From contig JAZKJV010011601.1 of assembly GCA_037367405.1 (NCBI GenBank), positions 1 to 64,000 on the forward strand: 64,000 nt of DNA, given 5' to 3'. Origin of the DNA: Ottelia alismoides (taxonomy: Eukaryota; Streptophyta; Magnoliopsida; Alismatales; Hydrocharitaceae). The position numbers were made by a program, and so were the translations under genes. Under the pieces are notes generated by a model. The model was not told the origin of the DNA. It worked only from the letters and a program-made list of their open reading frames with translations, and ran no database searches. This document shows, one piece after another, positions 20,657 through 33,275 of this stretch; the stretch's first letter is position 1; each line of letters begins with the position of its first letter.

Positions 20657-22410
20657 TGATGAATCTCCATTTCATCACCTTTATTCTATCATTTTGACCT
20701 TAAAAACAGTAGCTAATGCATGTATATAACATTATTTTGTACAAATTAATATTTATTATTTGTTCTATTTATTATATATAAAGAACAATTTTTAATGTCA
20801 AAATTATAGGATAAAGAAAAGAAAAGAAAAAGAATAAAATGACAAAGGTATTTTATGACCCTAAACCCCGAGACCTAGACATCTTGATGACTAGGCTGAC
20901 AAGGAATAAAATGGGGGGAGATAAGGGTCAAAAATCACCAATAAAACACATTCTTTTATTCATCAATATTCCACTTTTTGGGCCTATTTTATTTTTTATT
21001 ATTTATACCACAAATAAAGAAACTTTTTACATGAAAGTTGTGGATAAAAATGTATAGAATAATACAAAATTAATTTCATGCAAAAATAATATATAGTGTA
21101 ACTTTTACTCAAAATAAAAAGTCAAAAATCAAACATCTCAGCCCCTTGTCTCCTAAATAAAAATTCAAAATATATCAAAATCACATTTAATTGTATATAA
21201 CTTTTAATAAGCTATTTAATGAAGGTGGTTTTTTTTAGTTAAGATGTGAAAGTTAGGTTTTGGACCCCTATTGTATAATATACATATATAAAATATTTAA
21301 TTTATTTACTCTTTATTATTTTTAAAATTTTATATTTTTATAATTTTGTAAATATTATTTATAGTATATGCACATATTTAGAATATAATAAAACTGTAAA
21401 TAAAATACTAAAATGAATTACTATACTAAAATACATAGATAAAATACATATACTTGTACATATATAATTAAAACCCGTATTTATTTAAGTGTACAATCTA
21501 CATCAGAAAAATAAAATAAAAAAATATTTATATAAAAATAAGTTGCAAATATATAAGATAATAAAATCAAATAATAAAATAAAATACTAAAAATGTAGAT
21601 GAATATACCTATAAATATACACCTAAAAATTAACATATAATAAATAAACTCAAAAAATAAATAAAAATCATATTAAAATACTATAAAAACTAATAATTAA
21701 TTTTTATTTATAACTTTATTTTAATAAAATCATTTATTATTTATGAATTAATTTTCAAATAATTTAGGGTTAGATTTTTTCTGATTAGTCCATGTGGACC
21801 AACCAGGTTGCGTCTTGAGTTGACCCTGATCAACTCTTTTGACTAGCTCTACACCATGTCAGAGCCTCGTTTCCACCCTTGTTTCGCCCTTTTCTCCCAT
21901 CGATGCAAGCATCAATTGGGAAAGATTCCTTCATATTTTTTTATCCTTGATGCAAGCTCTTTCATGCATGCTCGATTCCTTGAGGCGTGGATCACTTTTG
22001 CACCCGTTGGACTTCATTCTTCCTCGCCTCTTCGTTTGCATGTACATAAGACCGATGTTACCTTTCCTCCCATTTTTGAATCCATCCATCCCACCTTTTC
22101 TCCCTCCTTTTACATTCAATGGGTCGAGGAAGGTGACAGCTTGATCGTCCTGCTGATAGGTCGGATCAAGATGCGGCTTTGAGGCGACTTCCACATCTCC
22201 AGCGATCTCCACCACCATGAGGTCCATCACACTGCCTTGCGCCACTCGAGGTTATTTTTAATCCATTTCAGATAGAGTTTAGGCATAGCTTTTATGTCTA
22301 GCAATTATTTTAGTGTTTGATCATTTACCTTAGCTTAGGATTCCTCAATCGTAGTTTGTCGAAGGCTAGCTCCGACGAACACCTCCACCGTGCAACACCT
22401 ATTTTCCATC
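20657..22410 (+). repeat. LTR fragment, family C, copy 2
   Basis: It opens TGATGAATCTCCATTTCATC, identical to copy 1 at 4843, and follows it through ATTTTATGACCCTAAACCCC and GGGGGAGATAAGGG. It then extends past the point where copy 1 is cut: GTCCATGTGGACCAACCAGG, then TTGAGTTGACCCTGATCAAC. It stops at 22410 where the 5' LTR of element B begins. The short open frames in 21839-22245 have no recognisable content. Confidence 0.6.
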
Positions 22411-25400
22411 TAATGAATCTCTTATTCTCACTCTTAATTCTTTTATTTTATCTATTTATCTTGGCAAAGTATCATGTAAATGGGTGTAAATATAAAAAGA
22501 TAGCATTCTGCATGCATGTGTCAACATCGTGTATTTAGCATGCATTTGTGCTTAAATAAAAGAATAAAGAAAAAGAAAAAGGAAGGAGATATTTAGAATA
22601 AATACAGAGTGACCCGAACCCCAAGAGAATGCCAAGCCTTGACGTGATCGCCAAACAAAATAAGTAGAGAGAGATAGGGCCAACTCTATATTGTACATAT
22701 TACTTATATCTGTAAATATTTATTTTGGATAAAATAAAAATAAAATATTCTATCTAAAATAAAATATTCTATCTAACTCCATGTATATGGTCCTAAAAAT
22801 AAAACAAAAATAAAATAAAAATCAGAAAAGTAAAATAAAAACAAGAATAAAATCCTTCTTACTTGTACGAAATACATGTATATAGATAGCATCCCCTATT
22901 TATTTTAAAATTGTACATAAATCATAAAAATAAAATTAATTTTTTTATACTCCTAAAAATATGTTGAAAATAAAAAAAATACGAAATTAGAGTGTTTGTG
23001 TAAAATTAATAAAATAAAAATAACTATACATAATACATAGGTATATTATACATGTATATAACACATTATATTGTATATAGACTATTTTATTTTTTTCTTA
23101 AAAATAATTAAAAATCAGATAAAAATCCTTGAAAAATAATAAATATTTTTCATTTTATACACTTTTATTTTAAAGTCATTTACTATTTTCTATTGATTTT
23201 GTAAATATTTTGTAAAATCAAATTTTCTGATTGGTCCAGCTCAGACGTTGACCCCCGATCAACGTCTCCCCCCTTCCCAGGTCAGACCCGAATTGTGTTC
23301 GCTGGAACCATTTATCAATATAATCCAGCCCACCTCCGAGCTCAGATTTGCCTCCAAACTTGGACTTGATAAACCTCGTACATCCGTCATCTTCGCGGGT
23401 CCCTTAGATGATCCGGATAACTCTCGGGTTTCGTGCTTTTCACCGATCATTCTAAACCCTCGAGCTTCATATATAGCATCTCTTCTGCCTCCCCGAAGCC
23501 CCAGCTCGTCCCTCGCCTGCTCTTCCACCCCTAGGCACCTTTGGTTGAGTGACAGCTACCGGAGGCCATCCTTAGAGCAGTGTTTGGTCGCGTGGATCAC
23601 GCAGCTCACTTACGTGGCCGGAGCTCTGCCTCGTCTAACCTCCCCGCCTTCCGTAGCGAGGTTGAGGACAATACCTCGTCAACCACCTTCGCCTGGAGCT
23701 CAGGAAGTCGTTCCACCCTTTAGATGTCCCTTATACCCCCTTCATTTCACCTTTCGATTCCATACTTTCCATACAGCACTGTAGCACATCCATTTGCTCC
23801 GACCAGCTGGCTGGAGCATCGATAGCCACATCCAGCCGTTATGATCGACTCGCCCTCTCGCCCACCATCTCGCACCACAACCTGATCATCCTTAACCTTG
23901 ACCATCCGGTTGAGATTGAGGCTTAGATCTCCCTCTACCCCATTCACCGGAGATTGGATCCCATCCACCATTGTTTCTTTCCCTTCTTGCTTCAATAACC
24001 CGGACTGGAGCATAGCCTTGAGTCGCAGCTTTCTATTGCAGGTACCCCTGAGCAACAGGACCCTCTGTCGGACCTCCAGCTGCTCGGTAGAGAAGCTCCA
24101 AGTGGATCTCCCTCGTCCCGGCCATCCGACCATCATCCAGCTGACCCAGTTCCGACATTCGACGCGGAGCACCCCTCCGGAGGTGCAGCACCATTTGGAG
24201 GCTCGATCAACCCAAGGATGCGCACCCATCCTTAATAAAAGTTCACCTTTCACATGTTCATCCATCATCTGCCACCACCGTTGGATGAGGAGCAGAGCAC
24301 CAGTTTGGATCTGAGTCGTTCGTTTTTGCAGCTTTTGGACCGATGATCTTGCACGCCCTGACACATCTGCACCGCACATAGACGCCATTCCCTGGAGCAT
24401 CAGATCTGACACCGCAGGCGATCTGCGTCGCACGTTCCCACATCATCCAGAGCTTGCCACACGCCACCCCATGCCCTCCTCACGTGCCTCAGTGTATTTT
24501 GCATCTTTTATCCAGCACTTTATTTGCTTTATTAGTTAGTACAGTTAATAATTTTTACTCACATATATTTTGTTGTTTGGACCTTGTGTTTTCAGTATTT
24601 GCATTCCAGACTCTCTTTATGTCTAGCACTTAGCCTGACACGTGACCTTGTGGGATATTTGCATGTTATGCCTTAAACTTCTCAGTGTAAATGGTTGAAA
24701 GTTTTATTAATAGTATTTGCACTTATACTCCTCTGAGCATGTATCACGTGTATTATGCATGTTGATTTAGGATTTTTGCAATATTAGCCCTAACCTTTTA
24801 ATGTCTGTTATGATTTGGCATGCAACTTTCTTATAATTACGAACAGGTCCATGTGTGATGTGTGCTTTGTTTTTAATCAAATAATTACTAAATCAATTCA
24901 TAAAATTCCATAAAAATTGTAGTTAGCTCCTGCTAACGTGTAATATTTATGGAAGTTTATGTGCCTTAATTTAGTTTTGTTTGATGTTTTCTAAAAATCA
25001 AAAACCCCTAAAAATTATTCTGCCTATTTTATAAAATACATAAAAATTCGAAAAATTATCTGAAAAATTCCACAAAAATTTGTGTCTTTTTTATTTCATG
25101 TGCTTTATCTTCATTAGGATTTTTTCATAAAAATTTTTGTAAAAACCCTAAAAATCACAAAACACATAAAAATGTATAAAAATCATTAAAAATTCTAGAA
25201 AAATAAAAAATAGGTTTTTAGTCGTTGTAGTTAGATATTTTTATTTGATTTTTCATAAAAATAATACCCAAGACTTTAAGGTACTTTTAATATTTTAAAT
25301 TTACCTTTTTGTTCCAGAATATACATTATTTTCCATGTTTGTATTTCTTTCATTTTTATAAAATCATATAAAAATCAGAAAAATACCACAATTCATCAAA

Positions 25401-25800
25401 AACATCTGCACATTGAAAAATATAAAAATATTTGTATCCCTGATTTTTGAGCATTTTGTGTCATAATAAAAATTATTGAAGCTTGCTTTCATCTTGTTCT
25501 TTCTATGTCTTGTTGGTTTTCTCATTTTTAAAAATATAAAAAAAATACAAATTTAAAATTATAAAAGTATGTATTTTATTTTCTTATTAGGACTACTTCG
25601 TACGTTTCACTCGTGCTCCTTATGTTCGACCTTGGTCGCTATATCAAGTTAAATAAATAGCAGAGACCGCTAACATTCCCGTATTTTGAGCTTGATTGAT
25701 TTCTTTATGTGGTCTTGATTTTCTTGTTGAGTCTGATTGGTTGATTAGGGTAGCAACGACCTTTGATATTGCTTGACCTTGATCGCATGATCACTCATCA
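22411..25800 (+). repeat. 5' LTR of element B
   Basis: It starts TAATGAATCTCTTATTCTCA (the 3' LTR has TGATGAATCTC) and ends CACTCATCA, 3390 bp. A TATATAGC box lies at about 23470. The segment GACTACTTCGTACG to TAAATAAATAGC (25588-25660) is shared with the S and A families. The 3' LTR, after removal of element A, totals about 3.36 kb and ends in the same TCATCA. The open frames at 23248-23784 and 23747-24433 fall in the GC-rich middle and have no recognisable product. Confidence 0.8.
25631..25658 (+). promoter_or_regulatory. Hairpin plus AATAAA box in the B 5' LTR
   Basis: CTTGGT-CGCTAT-ATCAAG is followed by TTAAATAAATAG. The stem keeps pairing although its second base pair differs from that of A (C-G in A, T-A here). 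It is a possible polyadenylation region of the transcript, by position. Confidence 0.45.
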
Positions 25801-25803
25801 GAA

Positions 25804-25821
25804 TGGCATCGTTGCCGGAGA
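25804..25821 (+). other. Primer binding site of element B
   Basis: TGGCATCGTTGCCGGAGA starts 3 nt after the LTR end. It differs from the perfect tRNA-Asp complement in element A at three positions, all transitions. Confidence 0.75.
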
Positions 25822-27225
25822 GCACGGCTTAGTAGTCGCTTTTCAGCCTTCTTCTTTTTATTTATTTTTAGCTCTATTTGTTATAACTGCTTTCTGACCT
25901 ACTTATGTTTCACTTTTTATGCGAGGAACCACCTGAGGACGCTTTGGAGGAGACCCGTACCCAAGGAGAAGCGAGAGCAGGAGCAGAGAATAGTTATAAT
26001 TTATAGAGTAGCAGTAGAATAGTCTTTCTCTCAACAGACTACTCACTATTATTATTGTAATAACACATGACCTCAGACTCTCTCTTGTACTTGGCATATC
26101 GAGATTTGTTTTTCCAAGCACCGGTGTGCTCGGGGGACCTCACCGTGATTTTTCGCCAGTTTTTGTTTTATTCGCCATTTCTTTCCTTTGATTCTCAAAG
26201 AATTTTGCCCTTAGATTTAGGAATTTCTTTGCTTGTAACGCAAATAATTAAGGTCCGGTCCCTAATATTACTTGCACCTATAGAGTTGTAACTAGACCTT
26301 ATTAATAACTCATAATAAAAAGTTAGTTTAATTGGATTCGAGTCCACGCGCCGCGAGGAACCACATACAGCGCTAGCAAGACCCGTTGTGGCGGGCACCG
26401 AGTGGTTCCCAAGATCGGACTCTGGACTTGGTCTAGTTAGCTAGCTATTGTTCTTCGCATGTAGAAATTGCTCATCTAAGGTCATTTTCTTCTTGCATCA
26501 TTTAGATTAGTTTAAATCTTGTCTTTAAATTTATGCATGGATCACCCTGCATGTAGAGTGCTGGAGACAGGTACGCATCTCTTACTTTGCATGCATCATC
26601 GTGTTTGATCGTGCATCAGCTTTTTTAACTTCTCCCCATTGTTTTTAGAATTCAAATAATCAGGATATAGAAAAATTCGTTAGGCGTTTGTTTGCTTATT
26701 GAAAAATAACATAAAAAGATATAAGTATAAAATTGGGATTGCTAAACAAACTTGATCCTAAAAGATACCTCATTTAAAAATCTGTCTTGGGAGAGTCATC
26801 CCCTCATTGCTTGGTTTTCTTATGCGACAGAGTGTCTCGCACACTAGGCTAGAGCACACCTGAACTCTCCTTGGACTACTGGTCTTGGGGTTAGTCATTC
26901 TCCAGTGAGGATCGCTCCGATTTCTGGTAAAACGGGCCACAATATCCTTAACAGAGCGAGTTGATTGGGTAGCCAGTAAACGGTCCATAACTTGTACTGA
27001 CTGGGAAAGATCTAGCCTTGGGATTGGGCCAGTCTCTTGGGAGCATCGGGTACCTAACAGCTCGCTTAATTTCTCTGCAAGACTGACTCATCACCTAAAA
27101 TAAAATCGACAAGATAAAAGACCGAACCCTTATGGTCATCAGCTCTGTGTTGCATAGGTGAATTGGGGGTTTGATTGCTGATCTTGTTTGTTTCCAGATC
27201 CCATCCGCCTTTCTTCCAGATCACG
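25822..27225 (+). other. Untranslated leader of element B
   Basis: Non-coding, 1.4 kb. It matches the leader of A (48774-50100, reverse): AGCACGGCTTAGTAGTCG just after the PBS, the GCACCGGTGTGCTCGGGGGA block (26117-26136), and TCGTGCATCAGC at about 26610. Confidence 0.65.
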
Positions 27226-29870
27226 ATGATGGGTCGGAGGTCCCTTAGGCAGCCTTTGGCAGCACTGCTTTCGAGCACTCGATCCCACTCATCTAGGCAG
27301 GTTCGAGAGAGCTTAGACCCGCTCTCCGAACCCGAGTTCGACACCACCCTGTTCCCCCTCGACCACCTTCTCACAATCCTGAGGTGCCCGAGCAGAGACC
27401 AGCACAGATATTTGTTCACTTGACGGCACCTGAGTTGGGATCTTTTATTTTTGCAGAGACCCAAGAGATGACCAGCAGTGAGGAGCGCACCGATGGACAT
27501 CCCTAGAGTACCACAAATGTTCTAGATCATGACACCATCAACAATACATTGTTAGCCTCCCTAGAGATGATGTAGAGACATATTAGAGACCAGGGAGCCT
27601 TCATGGTAGAGATGCGTACAGAGATGGCACAGATGCAAGCTGATCGAGGAGAGCCAAACCGAGCAGGCGGTGGAGAGACTTCAGAGTTCGGAGGAGGAAA
27701 CATAGGTCATCCAGAGGAGCCACAGGATCTAGTCCGACCAGCCAGACTGATGAGGGAGTTGCACAACCCTGGTGCAACCCTTACATACCGTTGGATTCAG
27801 CTATCAGCTACCGGCAATTCTGGGAGATTTCAAGCTCCCCCCTCAGACTATCCAGTTATTGCCCAAGTTCTATGGGCTTGCCATAGAGGAGATGCATCTT
27901 CACTTACAGGAATTCAAGATGATCTGCAGCACTATCCATGATAGATATGTGGACGAGGACACCATTAAGGTAATGGCTTTTTCATTCTCCCTGATCGACA
28001 GAGCAGCGTATTGGCTGAAGCATTTGGGGAGATATGTCACTTCGTGGGAGCAGCTCTAGATCGAGTACTTGAATAAGTACTATCCACTTGGCTGGATGAA
28101 CGCAGCGAGAGCTCTGATCAACAACTTCTCCATGATCCCCAACGAGCAATTCCATGAGGCGTGGGATCGTTTATGTGAGCTCGTTGACCAATGTCCACAT
28201 CATGACATCTCCAAGCCCAACTTAGTACAGAGTTTTGTTTGTTGGCTGACACCAGAGCTGTGGGGGCTAGTGAATGCTTCTTGTGGGGCTCCTATTTTGT
28301 CAAGGACGAAGACCACCATCTAGGCCCTCTAATGAGGAGATGGCCGAGAATTATACAGTGATGTCTCAGACCCAGCTTTACACTCAGAGGAAGTCGTCAC
28401 CCCATGTTGTGTCCTATCAGAGGATATCACAGGTTGATGCAGGTCCATCCACCTCTTCTTCTTCAGCAGCCACAACGCAGGCAGAGTTGTCAGCCACTGA
28501 TATGGGAATTATCAACGAGAAGATGGACCGCATCGAGATCATTGAAAAGAAGCAGTGCTAGGGTATGGCACAGATAAATCAGTTGTCACAGACACTGAGT
28601 GACCTGAAGACCTAGATCATGTGTCCCCAGAAGGCACAGACGACTTCTCATCCCCGTCTCAAGTCACTAGCTGATCCTAGCAGCAGCGCCTCGTCCAGCA
28701 CTCCTCCCAGTACAGACAGGTTCACCACATCCAGGCAGAGCCATTCCAACAGCTGTAGCACCAGTACCCTCAGCCACCGTCATCTCAGGACACTCAGATG
28801 ATGACGTATCAGCAGGATCAGCCACTGGAACTTCTTCCTCCATCCCCCTATGAGCAGGAGCTGTTGATGGAAGTCAATGGTATTTGGTACGACCAACAGT
28901 AGCCCAGGATCCGTCGAGATCATCCTGGATTTAGGTGGTCGACTGGAGGTGCCTCATCCCAGTAGCAGCATTCAGCTCAGGGAGGACAGTTCCCTCACCA
29001 GCCACACCAGTAACCATCCAACCAATACAAGTCGGGTCCTCGTCCCGACCAGCAGGGACAACAGTGGAGGCAACACCAGCAACAGCCTCAACAGTATTCT
29101 CTGCCTGCTCCTCATCAATTCCAGCAGCCGCCTCACTTTCAAAGAAGCAACCCGTCTGATTCTCATGGGCCAGCCAATGAGAACCCATCCAATGATGATC
29201 TAGCTCACCTACTCTCAGACCAGTAGGCATCCTTTAGGAGGGAGATGGATGAGTTTCTCTAGGAGATGAGGGAGATCACCAAAGGAAAGTCCGCCATACC
29301 CGCTCAGATCGAGACCAACCCGAATAACCTCAAAAGGAAATCTGAGCAGGTGCAGTTCACAGAGACCACCACTCCTAGTGATTTGTTAGGTGACATTGCT
29401 TGATACACATTTGATGCTGATTTTGTGTCACTTAGAAGAGGTAGGATACCAGCCGATGATGCCTTGTCTGAGCGACGACGCCACGATGATGCAGGAGAGC
29501 TAGACGAGGAGAATAGCGGTACTAATGCCGCTAAGAATGATTACGACAGTGGTGCTAACGCCACCAAGGATGTTTATCCAGCCGACGGCATTGAGGCCGT
29601 CGTTTCTCCATATGCAGAGGGTGGTACCGACGTCACCAGATTCCTAGATGATAAGCCAGAGTGCGATGTTGATGCTGCAACTTCTGATGTTGTGGGTGAT
29701 ACTGAGGCCACCCCTTCTATTCAAGTTGTGTCCCCTCTGGTTTATGTATTTTGGGACTTTTTGAAAAAGAATAAAAAATTTAATAAAGGAAAGGTTTCTT
29801 CATCTTTGAGTTCATATGTGATGATTGATGATATTTGTATGGACTTCGTGCCTTCTCAATAGCAGGAACC
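27226..29870 (+). pseudogene. gag: gag of element B, degenerate
   Basis: Capsid precursor. The start ATGATGGGTCGGAGG gives MMGRRSLRQPLAA, which is also found in A. The core can be followed in pieces through stops and shifts: FKLPPQTIQLLPKFYGL (about 27830), KHLGRYVTSWEQL then a TAG (28059), NKYYPLGWMNAARALINNF, FHEAWDRLCELVDQCPHHDI, and LTPELWGLVNASCG. The Gln/Pro/Ser-rich tail 28600-29230 is shattered by TAG and TGA codons. The last part (29425-29862) is open again for 145 codons: SLRRGRIPADDALSERR then an acidic repeat region and MIDDICMDFVPSQ. Many stops sit where A has Gln codons. It is not translatable as a whole. Confidence 0.8.
29515..29712 (+). repeat. Periodic hairpin repeats in gag of element B
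   Basis: Five 18-nt units with the plan 5-bp stem, 8-nt loop, 5-bp stem: AGCGG-TACTAATG-CCGCT (29515), AGTGG-TGCTAACG-CCACC (29548), GACGG-CATTGAGG-CCGTC (29584), GGTGG-TACCGACG-TCACC (29620) and GGTGA-TACTGAGG-CCACC (29695). Two are perfect. The others carry one mismatch or a G-T wobble, of the kind a single transition would give. Codons read (N)-Gly-Thr-Glu-Ala-(N'). The outer codons are reverse complements of each other: AGC/GCT, GAC/GTC, GGT/ACC. The same plan occurs in element A with other stems. Confidence 0.7.
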
Positions 29871-30189
29871 TGTTCCTAACCCTCTAACTGAGAAGGGCCC
29901 AGCCATCCCCTTTCCTCAGGCACTCCGCTTGACTAAGGGGAATAAAAAAGAAAATACAAAAAAGATCAGCAGTTAGAGTTCTGCTAGCAGATGATTGATA
30001 TATTCCATATCCAGCTGACTCTACAGGAGGCACTTGAGCACATACCTCTCTTCTAGAAGAACTTGAGAGAGAAGACCACTATCTGCAGGAAGAAGAGGAA
30101 CCATCAGGAAAAAATCCATGTGCTGACCCGTACCACTTGCTTCGCTATCCAGAACCATCTGCCAGTCAAGAGGTCACATGCTGGAGCTC

Positions 30190-30587
30190 CCTATGTCAGA
30201 TGCCACATCCATGAGTAGAGATCCGACCGTACTCTATTAGACAGCGGCTCTTCTATCAATCTCCTACCGACAGCCTTACTCGACTGATTCGAGTCCGACC
30301 CTCTTCGAGAGAGCAGGACGGTCCTCCAGTCTATTGATGGATCGGTCAAGAGGCCGAAGGGATTGTTGAAGGACGTAGTTGTCACAATTCATGGCCTGAA
30401 ATTCCTTGTGGACTTCGTTGTGTGGGACATGGAGATCCCTAAAGTTGTGACCGAAACCCCCATCATTCTAGGACGTCCATTCTTGGCCACAGCCAAGGTA
30501 GTGTCCAATCATGATAGTGGGAAGGTGTACTTTCACATTGATGGCGAGAGTATACAAATAGAGAAGATCAAAGAGACCAGAGTGTGA
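30190..30587 (+). pseudogene. Aspartic protease region of element B
   Basis: Retroviral-type protease that would cut the Gag-Pol precursor. The active-site motif LLDSGSSINLLP is encoded at about 30231-30270. The C-terminal part is open from 30363 (LLKDVVVTIHGLKFLVDF) through ETPIILGRPFLATAKVVS to 30587. The active-site part and the C-terminal part are in different frames and stops surround them, so it is inactive. Gene order after gag and before RT is normal for Ty3/gypsy. Confidence 0.75.
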
Positions 30588-30668
30588 GACTTAGCTTGCT
30601 CAGAGCAGTTTAGTGATGCAGAGCAGACGACAGAGGCAAAGCGAGATGTCCACCAGGAGTGCGACTTT

Positions 30669-31440
30669 GTGATCACTGATGATGAATCTGCTTGGTCCAT
30701 TCATGTTTCACGAGCCCTTCTCTCACTTTTAGATACTACAGATCCACAGTTTTCAGTAGAGGAGAGTTCGGAGAGCACACTCTTGGCCAAGGACACTGTT
30801 GAGCCTGACGACTGCGTTCAGGACAGCAAAGCAGAATATTTATCTTGTGATTCTGATTCTGATCCCTCGGATTCAGACATAGACTAGGCAGAATTTAATG
30901 ATTTATTACCTTGTCCGATTTCCACAGAGCCAGCAACTAGGGTAGAGACAGTGCCAACACCAAGTACAGATACACCAGTAGGGTTGTCTCCACCAGTTTT
31001 GCATGATCAGTGAGAGTTCTCTCATTCATATATGGTTGCCTTCACTCAGACCTTTCAGAGGCCAGATTTGCCAACTCCCAGTTGCCTAGTACTGAAGCCT
31101 TTGCCGCAGCCGTTGAAGTATAGAATCCTTGTGGATGAGCATGAGATGTACCCAGTCATTATCTCAGCCGATTTGACTGGAGAGAAAGAATCTCGTTTGA
31201 TGGAGGTTCTTGAAAGGAATTGCAAGGCAATAGGATGGAGCATAGCTGATCTCCAAGGGATAAGTCCGGCCCTGTGCTCCCACCATATTTATCTCGAAGA
31301 GGACACGAAGCCGTCGCTGTGAGTTCCAACGAAGGCTGAACCCGAATCTTCGAGAGGTGGTCATGAAGGAAATATCGAAATGGTAGAGCACCGATTTTAT
31401 CTACCTCATCTCTGACTCCAAGTGGGTTAGTCCATTACAT
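30669..31440 (+). pseudogene. Acidic linker between protease and RT, element B
   Basis: Poorly conserved acidic linker (EESSESTLLAKDTVEP, then DSDSDPSDSDID), followed from 31032 by a conserved pre-RT segment (YPVIISADLTGEKESRL, then IGWSIADLQGISPALCSHHI). It matches element A at 44144-45106. A frameshift near 31318 and a TAG at about 31384 interrupt it. Confidence 0.65.
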
Positions 31441-32107
31441 GTGGTGCCCAAGAATATGGGCATCACTACAGTTGTAAGTGATTTTGGAGAGGAGATAGTT
31501 ACCCAAGTACCCACTTCTTGGAGGGTTTGTATGGACTACAGACAATTGAATCAGGACACCAAGAAGGATCATTTCCTACTGCATTTTATTTATCATATTA
31601 TAAAGAGGCTAGATGGGAAGAGTCACTATTTCTTTCTTGACGGGTACCCCGGATACAATCAGGTGGCCATACCGCCCAAAGACCAGGACAAGACGACATT
31701 CACCTATCTGTTTGGGCCTTATGCCTTCAGACGGATGCCCTTTGGTCTATGTAATGCCCCAACGACATTCCAAAGGTGCATATTGTCCATATTCTCGAAC
31801 ATGGTGGGTGACTACTTAGAGGTCTTCATGGATGATTTTTTGGTCTACGACGACAAGTTTGATGTTTGTCTTGACTGCCTAGACCAAGTTCTTCAGCACT
31901 TCATAGAGGTTAATCTTATCTTATCTTGGGGTAAGAGTCACTTCATGGTGACTCAAGAGACAGTGCTTGGTCATATCATCTCCAACAGGGGCATGGAGGT
32001 TGATCTGGCAAAGGTGGAAACTCAATCCGCCATCCAACTTGCGACAATTACGGTCTTTTCTGGGGCATACCGGTTTCTATCGATGTTTCATTCATGACTT
32101 CAGCAGG
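31441..32107 (+). pseudogene. Reverse transcriptase of element B
   Basis: The open frame to 32097 holds the RT domains in order: WRVCMDYRQLNQDTKKDHF, FLDGYPGYNQVAIPP (first catalytic Asp), FGPYAFRRMPFGLCNAPTTF, VFMDDFLVY (the catalytic Asp pair, with FMDD as is usual for Athila), and [13 protein letters not shown]. About 11 bases are missing near 32010 compared with A, and this shifts the frame before the RNase H part. Confidence 0.85.
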
Positions 32108-32574
32108 ATTGATCGACCGTTGACTGATATGCTGACAAAAGACACCGAGTTCATTGTAGATGATAAGTGTCTTGCATCATTTGAGACTCTCAAGAGCTTA
32201 GTTGTTGAGGCTCCTGTCCTTCAGCCGCCTGATTGGTCTCTCTCATTCGAGATCATGATGGATGCCTCCTATTTTCATTCACTATGCTAGCCGTACATTG
32301 GATACCGCACAACAGAACTATAATGTCACGGAGAAAGAGATGCTATCCGTAGTCTTCACCTTGGACAAATTCCGATCATATATTCTTGGATCCAAAGTGA
32401 TTATATTTATCGATCATACCGCCATCAGGTACCTCGTGGCAAAGAAGGATGCCAAAGCGATACTAACTAGATGGATCCTTCTACTCCAGGAATTTGATAT
32501 TGAGATTAAGGATAAACCTTGAGTCAAGAATGTGGTGGCGGATCACCTCTCATGTTTTAGAAAATCTTGAGGAA
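32042..32574 (+). pseudogene. RNase H domain of element B
   Basis: It continues in another frame from NLRQLRSFLGHTGFYRCF through [17 protein letters not shown]. About 50 bases are then missing: the segment that in A reads [16 protein letters not shown]. It resumes with [20 protein letters not shown] (catalytic Glu) and [18 protein letters not shown] (catalytic Asp) and ends with ...VVADHLS. The internal loss and the stop after KDKP make it non-functional. Confidence 0.8.
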
Positions 32575-32636
32575 TCTGAGCAGAATGATACATTACAGAG
32601 ACATTCCCAGATGAGGCGATCCTTACTATCACCTCT

Positions 32637-33150
32637 CTCCCATGGTACACCGATATTGTGAACTATCTTGTTGCCAAGAAAGTTCCACAAGGTTGGCCCA
32701 GGCAGTGACTTGAGACTTAGATCATGAGCTGTTGAGAATAAGCACAAGTCACTATGGGTTGTCACTGATATATTATTGGATCTAGAGAGTATAGGAGATC
32801 AAAGGAAGGCAGAATTGGCAGCCTTGTAGGAGCTTATAGATACAACCTTTTCAAACAGCCTACAGTATAAGGAGCGAGTAAAGATATGGCATGATTCTCA
32901 TATCAGCCATAAGTAGTTTGAGCCAGATCAGAGAGTATGGTTGTTTGATACCAGTCTTAGATTATTTCCAAGGAAATTGCAGAGTAAGTGGAAAGGACCA
33001 TACCTGCTCCGAAAGGTGCATGACAATGGTAGTATCGATATATCTGAAATATCATCGGAGTCCACCTTTCGTGTTAATGGTCAGCGCCTCAAACCATATC
33101 TAGATCATGAGTCGTTGATCGTTGACGTCGCCCCTATTCATTTTGCATGA
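32637..33150 (+). pseudogene. Integrase remnant of element B, core deleted
   Basis: Only both ends of integrase remain. The first part, WYTDIVNYLVAKKVPQGWPR, is followed within about 40 bases by KHKSLWVVTDILLDLESIGD. Compared with the intact frame of A, about 270 codons are gone, including the zinc-binding region and the whole D,D(35)E catalytic core. The C-terminal part continues to FEPDQRVWLFDTSLRLFP, KWKGPYLLRKVHDNGSIDI and VDVAPIHFA with two TAG codons. Element B could not integrate with its own enzyme. Confidence 0.8.
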
Positions 33151-33275
33151 GATGTGGTCTTTGACTCACATCATCTCATGCCTGATTATCACTGTCTTCC
33201 ACCATGCATAGATCCAGATGTCCATATCATCTCATTCTGTAGTCTAACATCCCATCTGCATCTTGTGATTATGCC

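Noticed and set aside
22406..22410. Target duplication of element B
   Set aside because: The left flank CCATC and the right flank GTCAC (56117-56121) do not match, so I do not claim one.
23747..24433. 228-codon frame on the minus strand in the B 5' LTR
   Set aside because: It lies inside an LTR, antisense, with no domain. The 3' LTR copy is broken up by stops.
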